DNA of 64,000 bases from Hysterangium stoloniferum (Eukaryota > Basidiomycota > Agaricomycetes > Hysterangiales > Hysterangiaceae). The stretch spans positions 434,001 through 498,000 of the forward strand of contig WHVD01000030.1 in assembly GCA_015178975.1 (NCBI GenBank), written 5' to 3'. The first letter of the stretch is position 1; the number at the start of each line of letters is the position of its first letter. A program made the position numbers and the translations under genes. A model generated the notes under the pieces. It made no database searches, was not told where the DNA came from, and saw only the letters and a list, made by a program, of their open reading frames with translations. This document shows positions 22,251 through 33,920 of this stretch, one piece after another.

Positions 22251-23480
22251 ATGATTAAATTTTACTGATATCTCAAGTATCTACAATAATGTTTGATTAA
22301 TAATGATTGGCATATCTAGACCCAACAATAGGACATCATGCTTCTTCGAGTGTCCAACTTTTTTTTTTTTCAAACCCCTCGGCCCTATCAAATGTGGTAG
22401 TTCACAACACTTCCTCTCATCACAAATGTATACCACCACCACCAACACCGCAACCCGCAGCATCGCATCAAGTCCCATAACCATGGCGGGATCACCGCGC
22501 TTTGTATCTTATCAGGCTTAGCTGCTTTTTTCTGTCAACGCCCCGGCGAACTGCCATATCCACGGCGACACAAAGCATCAGTCCTCAATCGGAAAAGAGC
22601 GGCAGAAGTCCAGATGTCGTGGCGTCAGGTTTTGCTTCCTTGCCACAGCCCAGGCCGGATAGAGTCCTTTGTATGGGAGAAGACCGGGTAAAATTTGGAA
22701 TACTTCAAGTCGTAGTCCAGATTCGCAGATGCCCAGAATATGGGTGTGTGTTAGCACACCACATCGCAATTTGGCTATCTTTTTCATCGGGAGCTAGTTC
22801 AATATTTGTCTACTCAACCGTTCGAGCTATGTATGATGGCTGCTGCGCGGCCTACCGTACCTCAGACCCGTTCTCAAGCGATAGTGGTATCTTGGGACTT
22901 GGCCCTCGGGACGCGTGGCCTTCGTATAGACTTGCATCTTTTTATACATGATACACGGTACTCGGATCACAAACTCTATTACCGAATGTCTAGCATATAT
23001 TCGGCTCATATCTCCTTGTCCTCTCATGCACCGAAAAGTGAAACAGTTTTTTTCTTCTTTCTAGTCACAGCCAAGGCGACCATCCTGCACATTAGTATAT
23101 CTACTACGAAGCCTTTATTTTAGTTCATTTTAGGAAACGCTGGGCGTTAGTTGTGTCGGGATATTTCTCTAGACCTATGGTTCCCAAAACATAGTTCACC
23201 AAAATCTCATTACCTAATCAATGCTCAGCTGTAATTTGGGGCTAAGGGTTGGAGGGAATGAGCCATCGGCGGGCCAGTGGTGTTAACTTTTCTGGGATTT
23301 TGGTTAGCGAGGAGATCACGAGCATTAGGGCTCGGGTCACTGCGGTTGGAAATTCACTGCGTATTTTGGGCTATATAAGGTTTATTTGTATTTGTTTAGT
23401 CCTTATCTGTTTACAATGAGTACTGCCACCTCACTCAGACAAATGGAAAGTTATATGGTCTAGGAACAGCACCATGAAAA

Positions 23481-24093
23481 CTTAACAAGTGGTAACACAC
23501 AAACTTCAAAAGAGAGAGTATTTAGTAAATATTTGAATTGGGGGAGTAGTAGCACACAGGATGAGGATTTATACTAAGTGGAACAGAATACAGAGGTCCA
23601 AGAAATAAAACTACAATATGATTGGAATAGTGGAAAACAGAGAGAGGATCAGGGAAATGGGTTATGAGGTAAACATAAATGATAAAAGGTCTGAGGTAGG
23701 ATGTGGCAAAGTGGCATGAAGAGTAGTGGGATTGTTAGAATTGGAGTTAAGCTCAGGTCTTACAGGTAGGGTCCTGAGGAGAACCTGTGGAAAGTCCAGG
23801 TGGCAGGTAGGACTTGGCTTCAGCTTATGTGCTGCACCCTTGCATGATTGTTGTGTCCAATTTCTGACAGAGTGAACAGGAGGTCCAGGGGTCCAGGAAG
23901 ATGGAAGGATGGTGAGTATGTGGGAGAGCTGAGGCAGGAAGTCCAAAGACTCTAGGTTGGAAGATCCATGGGTTCTGAGGGTATGGGTTGAGAGTCAAAC
24001 TATAATTGGAGTATGGGGGAAACTAAGTTGATTTTTTGATTGTGTTGTCAATTCAATTTGTGCTAGTTTATATAGATGAATCATACTACAATC
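23481..24093 (-). mobile_element. LTR-like relic, family B, first part
   Basis: A CpG-poor relic sharing 23550-23670 with 6350-6515 and carrying the LTR core motif in minus orientation at about 23813-23850 (GGACTTGGCTTCAGCTTATG). It continues beyond the solo LTR at 24094-24816. Borders cannot be set. Confidence 0.5.
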
Positions 24094-24816
24094 TGTTAAG
24101 AACTGAAAACTGACTAATGTCGGTGGCCGACAGGGACCGATTGGAAGGACTTGGCTTCAGCTTATGTGCTGCGCCCTTGCAAATATCTGTAGGGTGTCTT
24201 TAGATTTCAGGCGGGCGAAGACTAATCCTAAAGAGTCCTTTTCGGCGAGATACCGATCGGAACCGAAGGACAAGTCGAGCGTCGGGCCAAGGGGTCGGGG
24301 CCGGGAGTGGGCGAGCGCATGCGGAGGCGGATGGGGGGATTCTTAGTATGAGACTATTACAGGCGTATGAGGGTATTCTGAGTCGATATTCTGATTGCCT
24401 AGTAACTACAACTACAGCGGGTTCATATACAAGTAACAGGCGTCTAGAAAATACTAATGGGGAGAAGGGCGGAAAACAGTATTAACAATAAGCTTGACTA
24501 GGAACGGGAAGTTTATGATTAGTTCGGAGGCCGATGATAACCGAGAGCGGGATTACGATAAAAGGAAATAGTTCAAGGACTACAAATATAGATAGACATA
24601 TGTGAAACATAAGATTGAATGGATCAACATAATAAAAGGGGACGTATCAAAGTTTGACCAGACAATACGAGTTATTTTGATGTGGGCGTAAACGGAGTTT
24701 GATCTTCGTGAAAACATTCGTCAGCTTCGGGGCCGATGGTTTCCGAGATGGTGACTTGAACCGTTGATAAGTGGCGATAACCTCGGGACCGATAGGGTTG
24801 TGACACGGTCGTAACA
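24094..24816 (-). mobile_element. Solo LTR, family A, with perfect target duplication
   Basis: 723 bp bounded by TGTTAAGAACTGAAAACTGA and, on the minus strand, TGTTACGACCGTGTCACAAC. CAATC flanks both sides (24089-24093 and 24817-24821), showing a single integration followed by LTR-LTR recombination. It keeps many CG dinucleotides while the surrounding relic has almost none, so it is one of the younger family A copies. The core motif is at about 24149-24181. Confidence 0.9.
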
Positions 24817-25724
24817 CAATCCAACAGAATGGAAAAATGGAATGGAAGGCAGAAAACAGGCAGGGGTGACTGTAGTCCAGGAAAAGTCATCATCATAACA
24901 GGAACATATACAATGGACATAATAAAATAGCTGACAACTGGGTTACAAAACAAATCAGAGTCATAGAAGTTGTAACTGTTTGATATGCAAAGAATATTGA
25001 CCCTCTAGGTATGATATCACTGTATTGACTATCAAATTACAATGCAGACATACAGTAAAAGGGATTGGTCACTGTAAGTAATTGTGAGGTAACTAGAGGT
25101 GACTAAGATGGGAAATAGGATTGACCTTTACGGTACAATTCTGAATAGGTCCAATGAAGTGGGATGAAGATAAGAATGGTTTGCAGAAAGGAATAGAAAT
25201 GTGCAAGGAGATACTGGAAGTGATGAGTGTGTTCAAGTAATAAAATTTCCAATGACATCTCACATATTTTACTGGGAAATAACTAAGTTTAGCTTTTAAA
25301 AAACAAATTACTAACAAAAGTATTAGCAAGTATTTACATAACTTGGAAAACTATATACAATAGGTTCTATTAATTGACTCTGAATTGTTTAGGATGTCAT
25401 ATGGAGAATTGTTTCTCATGGTTGAGGGTTAACAATATAATAGTCTCAGAATAGATACTGCCATTTAAAGATGAAGTTTTGTGGCAATATTGCTTTTATT
25501 AGTAAACATTTGATATTACAATGATTATGGACAACCTCCATAGTATAAATCTTCTTCATGTATACTACAGTTCCTTAGTTCAAAAATTGACTTAAATTCA
25601 GTCCCTCTCCTCCCTTCTCAATACCCTCAACAACATTCTCAGCAAGCTATGAACTCTTACTTCATGACTCTTAGTATTTTGGACCCCCAGCTGATTGAGC
25701 TAAGTGTTGAACTCCATCTCTATG
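24817..25724. mobile_element. CpG-poor transposon relic
   Basis: AT-rich sequence continuing the relic broken by the solo LTR at 24094. No coding domain is recognisable. Few CG dinucleotides remain, in keeping with long decay. Confidence 0.4.
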
Positions 25725-26001
25725 TGTTAAGTTGCATGCACAGAATTTATGGGAGGGTTTCTGGAGAAACCCACAGGAAAGCTGGTAGGACTTGGCTTCA
25801 GCTTATAGGCTGCACCCTTGCAAGATCATCTTGTCCAATTTCAAATGGGTGGATGGGAATCCTGGGGAGTCCGGGTGGGGTTCATGGGTTGAGTGATCAG
25901 GGGGTTGAGATATGTAACTAGGTCAGAGGTCGAGTGATAGATGGGTCGGAGCCCATGGGCTCCAATGAGTAAGAGTGGTGTGTTTCAAAGAGGAGATTAG
26001 A
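25725..26001 (-). mobile_element. Older solo LTR of family D, left part
   Basis: Together with 34745-35281 this forms one family D LTR in minus orientation, split by the younger full-length family D element. It begins TGTTAAGTTGC (25725), contains the core motif at about 25787-25815 and the GGAGCCCATGGGCTCC palindrome near 25952, and is preceded by CTATG (25720-25724), which recurs at 35282-35286. The older LTR is therefore itself flanked by a perfect 5-bp target duplication. Confidence 0.88.
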
Positions 26002-27470
26002 TGTTACGACCAGACAATCCCGCTGGACTCTGGGCACTAACCCGTACACCCCCACGCTACAAGCACCAATCATCTGTTTATAGGATTTCCTGCCCGGACT
26101 CCATTACGTCAAGACTCGTTATGTTCGACCTCATTACAACACATATCAGTCACCAGACTTCCCCTGGACTCCGTCTCTGTCTATGTCCGTCTTCGTCCCA
26201 CGCACCAGTCACTGGTCCCTGCTTAGAATCCCGTCACCGCTCTAATCGAGCCCTGTTCCCATTTTAGTCAAATGACCTGTCACAATTTAGGACTCTGCTC
26301 CCACTCCATTTCCTGTTATGGGTTATGCTTTGTCATGATTCGGACTCCGCTCCATTCCGTTCCGTTCCTAACACCAATTTGGTGTTTACTATTCCCATTT
26401 CATGTTTTGTTAGTTTCGTTTCGTCATTACTGGATTTGGTATGTCATGCATTCCACGGTCTATATAAACTGGCAGATGTTGTACATACAATCCAGTCAGA
26501 AAATTAGCTTAGATTCCCCCCAGTAATCTAATAACATTTTCCGCTCTAAAAACCTTACTTAATTCACATCGCTCACACTAGTCGGAGCCCATGGGCTCCG
26601 GCACATCTATCTCTCTCAACTATCTTGACTTACAACCCACGACCTCCGACTTACAACCCACGACCTCCGACTTACAACCCACGACCTCCAACTTACAACC
26701 CACGACCTCCAACTTACAACCCACGACCTCCAACTTACAACCCACGACCTCCAACTTACAACCCACGACCTCCAACTTACAACCCACGACCTCCAACTTA
26801 CAACCCACGACCTCCAACTTACAACCCACGACCTCCAACTTACAACCCACGACCTCCAACTTACAACCCACGACCTCCAACTTACAACCCACGACCTCCA
26901 ACTTACAACCCACGACCTCCAACTTACAACCCACGACCTCCAACTTACAACCCACGACCTCCAACTTACAACCCACGACCTCCAACTTACAACCCACGAC
27001 CTCCAACTTACAACCCACGACCTCCAACTTACAACCCACGACCTCCAACTTACAACCCACGACCTCCAACTTACAACCCACGACCTCCAACTTACAACCC
27101 ACGACCTCCAACTTACAACCCACGACCTCCAACTTACAACCCACGACCTCCAACTTACAACCCACGACCTCCAACTTACAACCCACGACCTCCAACTTAC
27201 AACCCACGACCTCCAACTTACAACCCACGACCTCCAACTTACAACCCACGACCTCCAACTTACAACCCACGACCTCCAACTTACAACCCACGACCTCCGA
27301 CTTACGACCTACGACCCATGAACCCCGCCAGGACTCCCCGGGACTCCCGTCCGTCCATTTGAAATTGGACAACACGATCTAGTGAGGGTGCAGCCTATAA
27401 GCTGAAGCCAAGTCCTACTGGATATCCCGCGGGTTTCTCCAGAAACCCGGCCTGTGTGTGTATCCTAACA
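26002..27470 (+). mobile_element. 5' LTR of family D element, enlarged by a minisatellite
   Basis: 1469 bp, TGTTACGACC to GTATCCTAACA, against 819 bp for its partner at 33921. The whole difference is explained by extra copies of a 21-bp unit (26627-27298). A TATA box (TATATAAAC, 26461) puts the expected transcript start near 26490, so the minisatellite and the core motif (about 27385-27412) would be in the RNA leader. A GGAGCCCATGGGCTCC palindrome lies at about 26585-26600. Confidence 0.9.
26627..27298 (+). repeat. 21-bp minisatellite, about 32 copies
   Basis: A near-perfect tandem array of a 21-bp unit built on ACTTACAACCCACGACCTCC plus one base. The first two or three units carry a G in place of A at one position and the rest are virtually identical. 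The same site in the partner LTR (about 34545-34590) holds only one or two diverged units. Since 21 is a multiple of three, open frames run through the array on both strands; these are artefacts. Confidence 0.97.
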
Positions 27471-27506
27471 GTATTTTCTGACTAATACTCACAGATTGTT
27501 TTCATT

Positions 27507-28796
27507 ATGCCACCAAGAAGAAGTACACGCGCACAGTCATCAATACCTGGACCATCAACTCTTCATTCCCCGTTAACTCTGTATACCAGTCAGATGCTTG
27601 TGAACCAGTCGGAACCCATGGAAGAGGCCCGTATTGAAGAAGTCCTGGAAAACCTGGACGAATCCGAGCATGAGGACAATTCCGTGGCCCCCGACAAGGG
27701 CAAAGGTGTTGAAATCCCTCTCGAAAATCCTCCGCCTGTTCAACGACTGCACTTGGGGGATCCTACTTCTGAATTTTTAGCAGGTACCATAGATAAATTC
27801 ATGATGCACCTGCTCGAAGAATGAAAGAAAAAGGAACAAGAACCTCCATGGTCAAAAGTCAATGCTCTGGAACCCTTCACGGGTTCCAACCCAAACAAAC
27901 TCTCTACTTTCCTCATGCAATGTCGCTTCAACTTCCATGATCGTGCTGCTGCATTCTCCATGGACTCCTGAAAAGTCAACTACGCACTGTCATATTTGTC
28001 GGGATCTGCATTGAAATGGTTCAAACCAGCTTTTAGCGGGATTTCCGAGGAAGAGCTGCTCTGGCTTGAAAATTGGGAGGCTTTTGTTGAGAAGCTTGAA
28101 ACCAACTTCGGCCCATATGACCTGACAGGAGAAGCCGAGAATAGTCTCATAAATCTTCATATGAAGGACACGCAGCGCATCACGGACTACATCGTCCAAT
28201 TCAATAATCTTGCAGCTCGTTGTCAGTGGGGCGATCCCGCTCTCCACCACCAATTCTACGCCGGTCTGCCGTCCCGCCTTAAAGACAAAGTCTCGAAAGG
28301 AGAAGATGGCAAGCCAAAAGCCCTGTCCCGTATGCGCCTCAAAGCTCAAAATGCGGACGCACGTTATTGGGAACGTCGCGTGGAAGTTGCCTGCGAGACA
28401 TCCGCGGACAAAGTAAACAAGTCCAAGGACAAAAACAATAACAATAATTCGTCAACCAGCAACCAGAACTCCACACAATCTGACAAGAAGAATGATAAAA
28501 AGTCTTCAAACAACAACAACAATAAGGACAATAAGGATAACAACAAGGGTCAACAGTCCGGCAAGCAAGCCGGAAAACCTGACCTCTCAGGCAAACTCGG
28601 ACCTGATGGCAAATTGACTCCACAAGAAAGACAACGTTGTATGGACAACAACCTCTGTCTCTTGTGTGGGAAACCCGGTCATCGAGTCCCGGAATGTCCG
28701 CTGGCAAAAGCAAACTCTTCAAAGGGTCAATCAGCCAAAGCCTCCACAGAAACCCCGTCGAAGGACAAACTGGCTGCCAATTCAAAAAAAGAGTAA
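27507..28796 (+). mobile_element. Family D gag region
   Basis: Structural (capsid/nucleocapsid) part of the family D element. An N-terminal acidic region is followed by a Retrotrans_gag-type segment (about 27985-28270, with SGSALKWFKPAF, WEAFVEKLETNFGPYD, ITDYIVQFNNLAARC), a Lys/Asn-rich linker (about 28410-28560) and a CCHC zinc knuckle (CLLCGKPGHRVPEC, about 28656-28697). The region is not fully open, carrying about two interruptions. Family placement as a chromovirus gag is firm. Confidence 0.88.
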
Positions 28797-31700
28797 GCAA
28801 CCCCACGGACTCCGCGCGGGTTAGGGGTTGCGTTGCCTCTCTGCGCATTCAAGAGTTCACTCGCCTCAACGCATCCGCTCTTTCACATTCTGATTCATTT
28901 TTCGTTAAAATTATGTCTAATATGATTCCAAAATTCATTTTTTCAGCTCTCATAGATTCCGGCTCAACTCATTGTTTTTTAGATACAAAATTCACACAAA
29001 AAAATTCTTTGTTAACTTATTCGATAAATCCCGTCGCACTCCGCCTCTTTGATGGCACAAGTAATTCAGTTGTTACCCAAGCTTGTGATTTACCCATCAA
29101 TTTCCCTTGTGGAACATCTCAATTGGTCACTTTCTATGTGACCCAGTTAGACTCAAGTTGCTCAGTGGTCCTAGGACATAACTGGCTTACCTGCTACAAT
29201 CCGTTGATTGACTGGATAGCTAACAGTATAACATTCCGGACTCCCGCGGCGACCGAGGAAACTGCACCTGTCTCGGCCTCCATGGCACCCATGGCCTTCC
29301 CGGCACCTGCAGTCTCGAGGACTCCTGTGATCCCTACGGCACCTATAGCTTCCCCGGAACCCACGGCACCTCCGTCCATTTCTCTGATTAATGCTGCAGC
29401 TTTTATTAGGGCTTCAAAAATGGATGGGTCCCAGGCATTCACTTTCAATTTAAAAATTGATGAAGCAACTGGATGTTTTTCAACCCCGGTATCTGAATCT
29501 GAGCAAGCCGCTGACCTAGAAGGTGTCCTGGAGAAATATCATGACTTCGCGGATGTTTTTAGCAAGCGGAAAGCTGACCAGCTTCTGCCTCACAGAGAAT
29601 ACAACTTAAAAATCGATCTTGAAGATGGCGCCCAGCCACCCCTAGGACATATTTACCCGCTTTTGTCCATGGAATTATCCACAATCTGTGATTTCCTGGA
29701 TGAACATTTGTCCATAGGTTTTATCCGACCCTCAAAGTCTCCTTTTGGAGCACCTGTTCTGTTTGTCAGAAAAAAGGATGGATCCCTTCGACTATGTGTT
29801 GATTTTAGAGGACTCAATGCTGTCACCAAAAAGGACAAATATTCACTCCCACTTATATCTGACCTGCTCGATGCTCTGCAGAATGCCCAGATTTACACCA
29901 AAATAGATCTCAAGCACGCCTATCATTTGGTCCAGATTGCCATGGGCGACGAATGGATAACCACTTTTAGAACCCATTATGGGGCCTTCGAGTGGTTGGT
30001 CATCCCCTTTGGACTCACCAATGCTCCATCTGTTTTTCAGTGTTTTATCAATGACATTTTCTCCGACATGCTCGATGTATGTGTCATTGTTTACTTGGAT
30101 GACATTCTTATCTACTCCGAGAATCCCACAGAACATGACAAACAAGTCCGTGAAGTTCTCCGGAGGCTCAGACAACATGGTTTATTCGCAAATGGTAAAA
30201 AATGTACTTTTGACATGGACTCCGTGGAATACCTAGGTTTCATGATGGGACCCGATGGACTCCGAATGGACAAAACAAAAGTGCAAGTCATCAAAGATTG
30301 GCCCGAACCCCGAAAAGTTAAAGATATACAATCCTTCCTCGGCTTTGCCAATTTTTACAGATGTTTTATCTGTGGATATTCCGACATCACGGTACCCCTT
30401 ACCCATCTTACGTGTAAGGGTACTCCATGGAACTTTAATGATAAGTGTCAAAAAGCTTTCAATCTTTTAAAAAATTCTTTTTCTACAGCTCCTATTCTGT
30501 CACATTGGAAACCGGACTTCCCGCTCATTGTTGAAACGGACACCTCCGACTATGTACTTGGAGCCATTCTGTCTATCCAGGACTCTGACGGAGAAGTTCA
30601 CCCCGTGGCTTTTCTGTCCTGGACTTTTACCGGAGCAGAGGTCAACTACGACATTCATGATAAAGAACTTCTGGCAATATTCTCAGCTTTCAAAGCGTGG
30701 TGACACTATTTGGAAGGTTCAGGAGTTCCTATTGATGTTGTAACAGATCACAAAAACCTGGAATACTTTTCTACCACAAAACTTTTGACCCACCGGCAGG
30801 CCCGCTGGTCTGAATATCTCTCTGCCTTCAACATGATTATCCACTTTCGCCCCAGCCGTCTCAGCGGCAAACCTGACGCTTTAACTAGATGATGGGACGT
30901 CTATCCTAAAGAGGGGAGCAACGACTATGCAACGGTAAATCCGCACAACCTGAAACCTATTTTCATGAATCAACAGCTTACCACATCGGTCTGCACAACT
31001 TTCCTCGTCAATCCCATTGTCTGTGGAATTATCATTATGGATATCAAGAAGTTACATCAAGATATTCTATTGGCAATTCCGCTAGACCCAGTTACTAAAG
31101 CTCATCTGGACAATCCCGTGGACCCTTATCAACCTCGGTGGTCTCTTGATCAACATGGTTTCATTAGACTTGACGATCGCATCTATGTACCGGACTCCGA
31201 CAGCCTCCGCCTCAGGATCCTTCAATATAAACATGATCATCCACTCTCGGGACATTTCGGGTACAACAAAACTCTATCATTAATAAGAAGAGAATATACT
31301 TGGCCCGGACTCGGTGGATTCGTTAAGCACTATTCTAAATCTTGTACTACTTGTCCCTGCTCGAAATCTCAGCGACACAAGCCATATGGCCTTTTGAAAC
31401 AACTTCTGGTACCGGAACACCCGTGGAATTCTATATCTATGGATTTCATTGAACACCTACTGGATTATGAAGGCTTTTCTGCTATTCTAGTCGTTGTTGA
31501 CAGATTCTCAAAACAAGGTATATTCATCCCTACTTATGATACAATTACGTCCATGCAGTTAGCAGAACTTTTCATCATCCACGTATTTTCCAAGCACGGA
31601 GTTCCGTCCCACGTGACTTCCGATCGAGGATCAGAGTTTGTGTCTCACTTCTTTAGATCCCTCGGAAAATCTTTGGACATGACATTATATTTTACGTCTG

Positions 31701-32521
31701 GACATCATCCGGAAGGTGACAGACAAACCAAACACGTCAACCAGACATTGGAACAATACCTCCGTGTATATTGCAACTACCAACAGGACAATTGGAAAAC
31801 CTTGTTACCACTTGCAGAGTTTGCTTACAACAATGCACCTTCGGTCACTACTGGCATTTCCCCGTTCTTTGCAAATAAAGGATATAATCCAAATATTACA
31901 GGACATCCAGAATGAAATCTCGCCTCTGTTTGCGCTCAAGAGTTCACCATGGACCTCCACGAGCTCCACGAGGAACTCCGGACTGCAATATTGTCCACCC
32001 AAGAGCAATACCAACATTCAGTGGACAAACACCGGATCCCACCACCAAACTTCAAGATTGGCGACCGTGTTTATGTCAAAGCTCAATTCTTCTGGACTAC
32101 CCGTCCATCAAAGAAGCTTGCTGAAAAATATTTAGGTCCGTTTGAAATTATTGCACAAGTAGGTTCAGTCTCTTGGACTCTATGGCTTCAGGATAGCATG
32201 CGTGCGGTACACCCGGTATTTCATGTTTCTATGCTTGAACCTTGTACTGCTAACACTATCCCGGATCGCATGCAATCTCTGCCTCCTCCTGTCATCATTG
32301 ACGGAGAACCCGAGTTTGAAATCTCACAGATTTTAGATTCAAAAATAGACAAGCGTCGACGCACTTGTAAACTGCTTTACTTGGTCAAGTGGGCGGGTTA
32401 CAAGGGCACCGATGAAGAGACCTCATGGATTTTGGCCACAGAACTCGGTAATGCCACGGAAATTATTACTGACTTTCATACAGCTTACTGGCTCAAACCT
32501 GGACCATTATCTTCTCTCTGA
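28797..32521 (+). mobile_element. Family D pol region: protease, RT, RNase H, integrase, chromodomain
   Basis: Domains in order along the plus strand: aspartic protease (ALIDSGSTHCFLD, about 28948-28986); a Pro/Ala-rich linker; reverse transcriptase (RKKDGSLRLCVDFRGLN, about 29770-29820, and the catalytic YLDDILIYS, about 30091-30117); RNase H (TDTSDYVLGAIL, about 30538, and ITHKNLEYF-like [14 protein letters not shown], about 30737); integrase with its zinc-binding N-terminus (HDHPLSGHFG, CTTCPCSKSQ) and DDE core (MDFIEHL, SDRGSEF); integrase C-terminal domain; chromodomain (about 32370-32470, LVKWAGYKGTDEETSWILAT). The integrase-before-end order and chromodomain define a Ty3/Gypsy chromovirus. 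About three interruptions are present. Confidence 0.92.
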
Positions 32522-32724
32522 CCACACTCCACGGACCCCGTGTTACGTTTGGACTCATTTTCATTATTCCCTGTCGCCCTATGTCTCTCTTTGCTTTTAC
32601 AGGTTCTGACATGTCTTGTCAAGTCTTTAAGTGGACTCTCCATGGACTTTGGCTTTGACTCTTATTTTTTATGTTTTTCACGCTTTACTTTTATGTTCAA
32701 TTATTATCAAGTTCTATTTCTATT

Positions 32725-33710
32725 TTATTCATCTATTTCTATGGGGCTGTGCTTTTTTCCCGCCGCCTCAGCTACTTCCTCAGGAAGCTCTGCGACCTCC
32801 ATGTCAACCCCGTCCTCATCCAATCTGGCATCCTCGGAACTCCCGACTTGCGGCTCCTCATATACATAGCCGCCATACTCCGCCAGGAACTTCCAAAATT
32901 CCTCGTGGAGTCCGCACAGTTCCTTTGCCACCACTATGTGGACCTTGTTGCTCTTCCGGAGCAACTCGTTTTGGGCCTCGATGCCCTCGGTGATCCGTCC
33001 AAGGACTTCGTCCAACCCGGACAACCCGTCCAACCTGCTTACATCTCGCGCCCTGGACCCCATGGCCTGCTCGTGAACAAGCAAGCACCTCACCTTGAGG
33101 TGCGTGCATTGATAGCACCCCGGACCCTGGCCAGACTTTCAGTTGCATTCAGTGTTCCAGTTGTTACAACCGGAACACCGCAGCTCGTTCCGCGTCGGAA
33201 GATGGACTGGCGCCACCTTCCTTGCCTTCTGTTGATACGGTCAGTTTCCACGGTTATCCCACGGACATGAGGCTTACCTTTTGGGGGCTCTCTGGCTCTC
33301 CCTCGGACTCGGACTCCACCTCTGTCGCCTTGCACTGAGAAATACAAGTCAGCAAATTTTGACAAGTGAATATTGGGACTTACCTTTCTCACAACAATTG
33401 CGGCCCTGTCCGCGGCCAACCGGGCTTTCTCCACAGCCACCCGGGCGTTCTCCGCGGCCACCTGCACAGCCTCCTCTGCTTCATGCTCCCTCTCCTTTGT
33501 GGCCTCTTCCTCCGCGGCCAATGCTACCTGGTACTCTTTGTCCAGGGCCTCCTCAGCCTCCCTCGCCTCCCTCTCTGCTTCTTCGTGAAGTCGGTGCTGC
33601 TCTTCTCGCTGCGCCAACAATTGTGCTGCGCTCCAAGGTGCCCGATACGGAGAGCCCGTGGAGGACCCCGCAGTTGGCATCGCTCTTTTAGGTGTTGGTT
33701 TTGGTCCCAT
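32725..33710 (-). mobile_element. Antisense accessory gene of family D, between pol and the 3' LTR
   Basis: Minus-strand coding region running against the element. It starts at an ATG (33710) in an AAAATGG context about 50 bases downstream of a TATA box. The first part (to about 33397) is basic, then a long Ala/Glu/Arg-rich coiled coil (LLAQREEQHRLHEEAERE and onwards). It is followed by a short acidic Glu/Ser stretch, a cysteine cluster with CxxC spacing (about 33150-33080, including CYQCTHLKVRC) and a helical C-terminal part ending acidic near 32725. Short intron-like GT..AG borders separate the parts. A cysteine cluster plus helical tail resembles hypothetical proteins common in mushrooms, so a nucleic-acid- or protein-binding role is possible. 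It appears interrupted at least once. Function unknown. Confidence 0.65.
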
Positions 33711-33760
33711 TTTATTGAAGATGGGGGTAATAAAGAAGAAGAAATTTCTATTTTTTCAAA

Positions 33761-33770
33761 TTTATATATA
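33761..33770 (-). promoter_or_regulatory. TATA box of the antisense accessory gene
   Basis: TATATATAAA on the minus strand, 50 bases upstream of the ATG at 33710. It points away from the nearby 3' LTR promoter, so the antisense gene would have a promoter of its own. Confidence 0.6.
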
Positions 33771-33920
33771 GGCTCGTCGCATTTGAACCTTACCTTCCAG
33801 ATCACATGACTCTTTGACACATATGTGTAACTGACATGACTTTTGACACATGCGCGTAGCCGACAAGAACCTTATTTAGGTCTAGAGCCTCTTTGGGACT
33901 TCGGCATAAAGGGAGGATAC

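Larger units (their letters stand above)
19151..23480. other. Unassigned region, no gene recognised
   Basis: 4.3 kb without a gene I can name. Minus-strand frames at about 20653-20895 and 20082-20360 and a plus-strand frame at 20688-20900 have moderate codon-like composition but no family I recognise and no convincing exon chain. 21690-21830 has repeated CCCGCCCTTA units and 22222-22250 a short hairpin (listed separately). From about 23140 the composition becomes AT-rich and CpG-poor, approaching the transposon block. Confidence 0.4.

Noticed and set aside
26591-27382. Long open frames of about 245-263 codons on both strands
   Set aside because: They only reflect a 21-bp array without stops; three frames are open at once and the peptide is a pure 7-residue repeat.
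33281-33809. Plus-strand frames (for example 33281-33691 and 33366-33809) as a sense accessory gene of family D
   Set aside because: The minus strand has the TATA box, start context, coiled coil and cysteine cluster; the plus-strand peptides are Pro/Leu-rich complements of the coiled coil.
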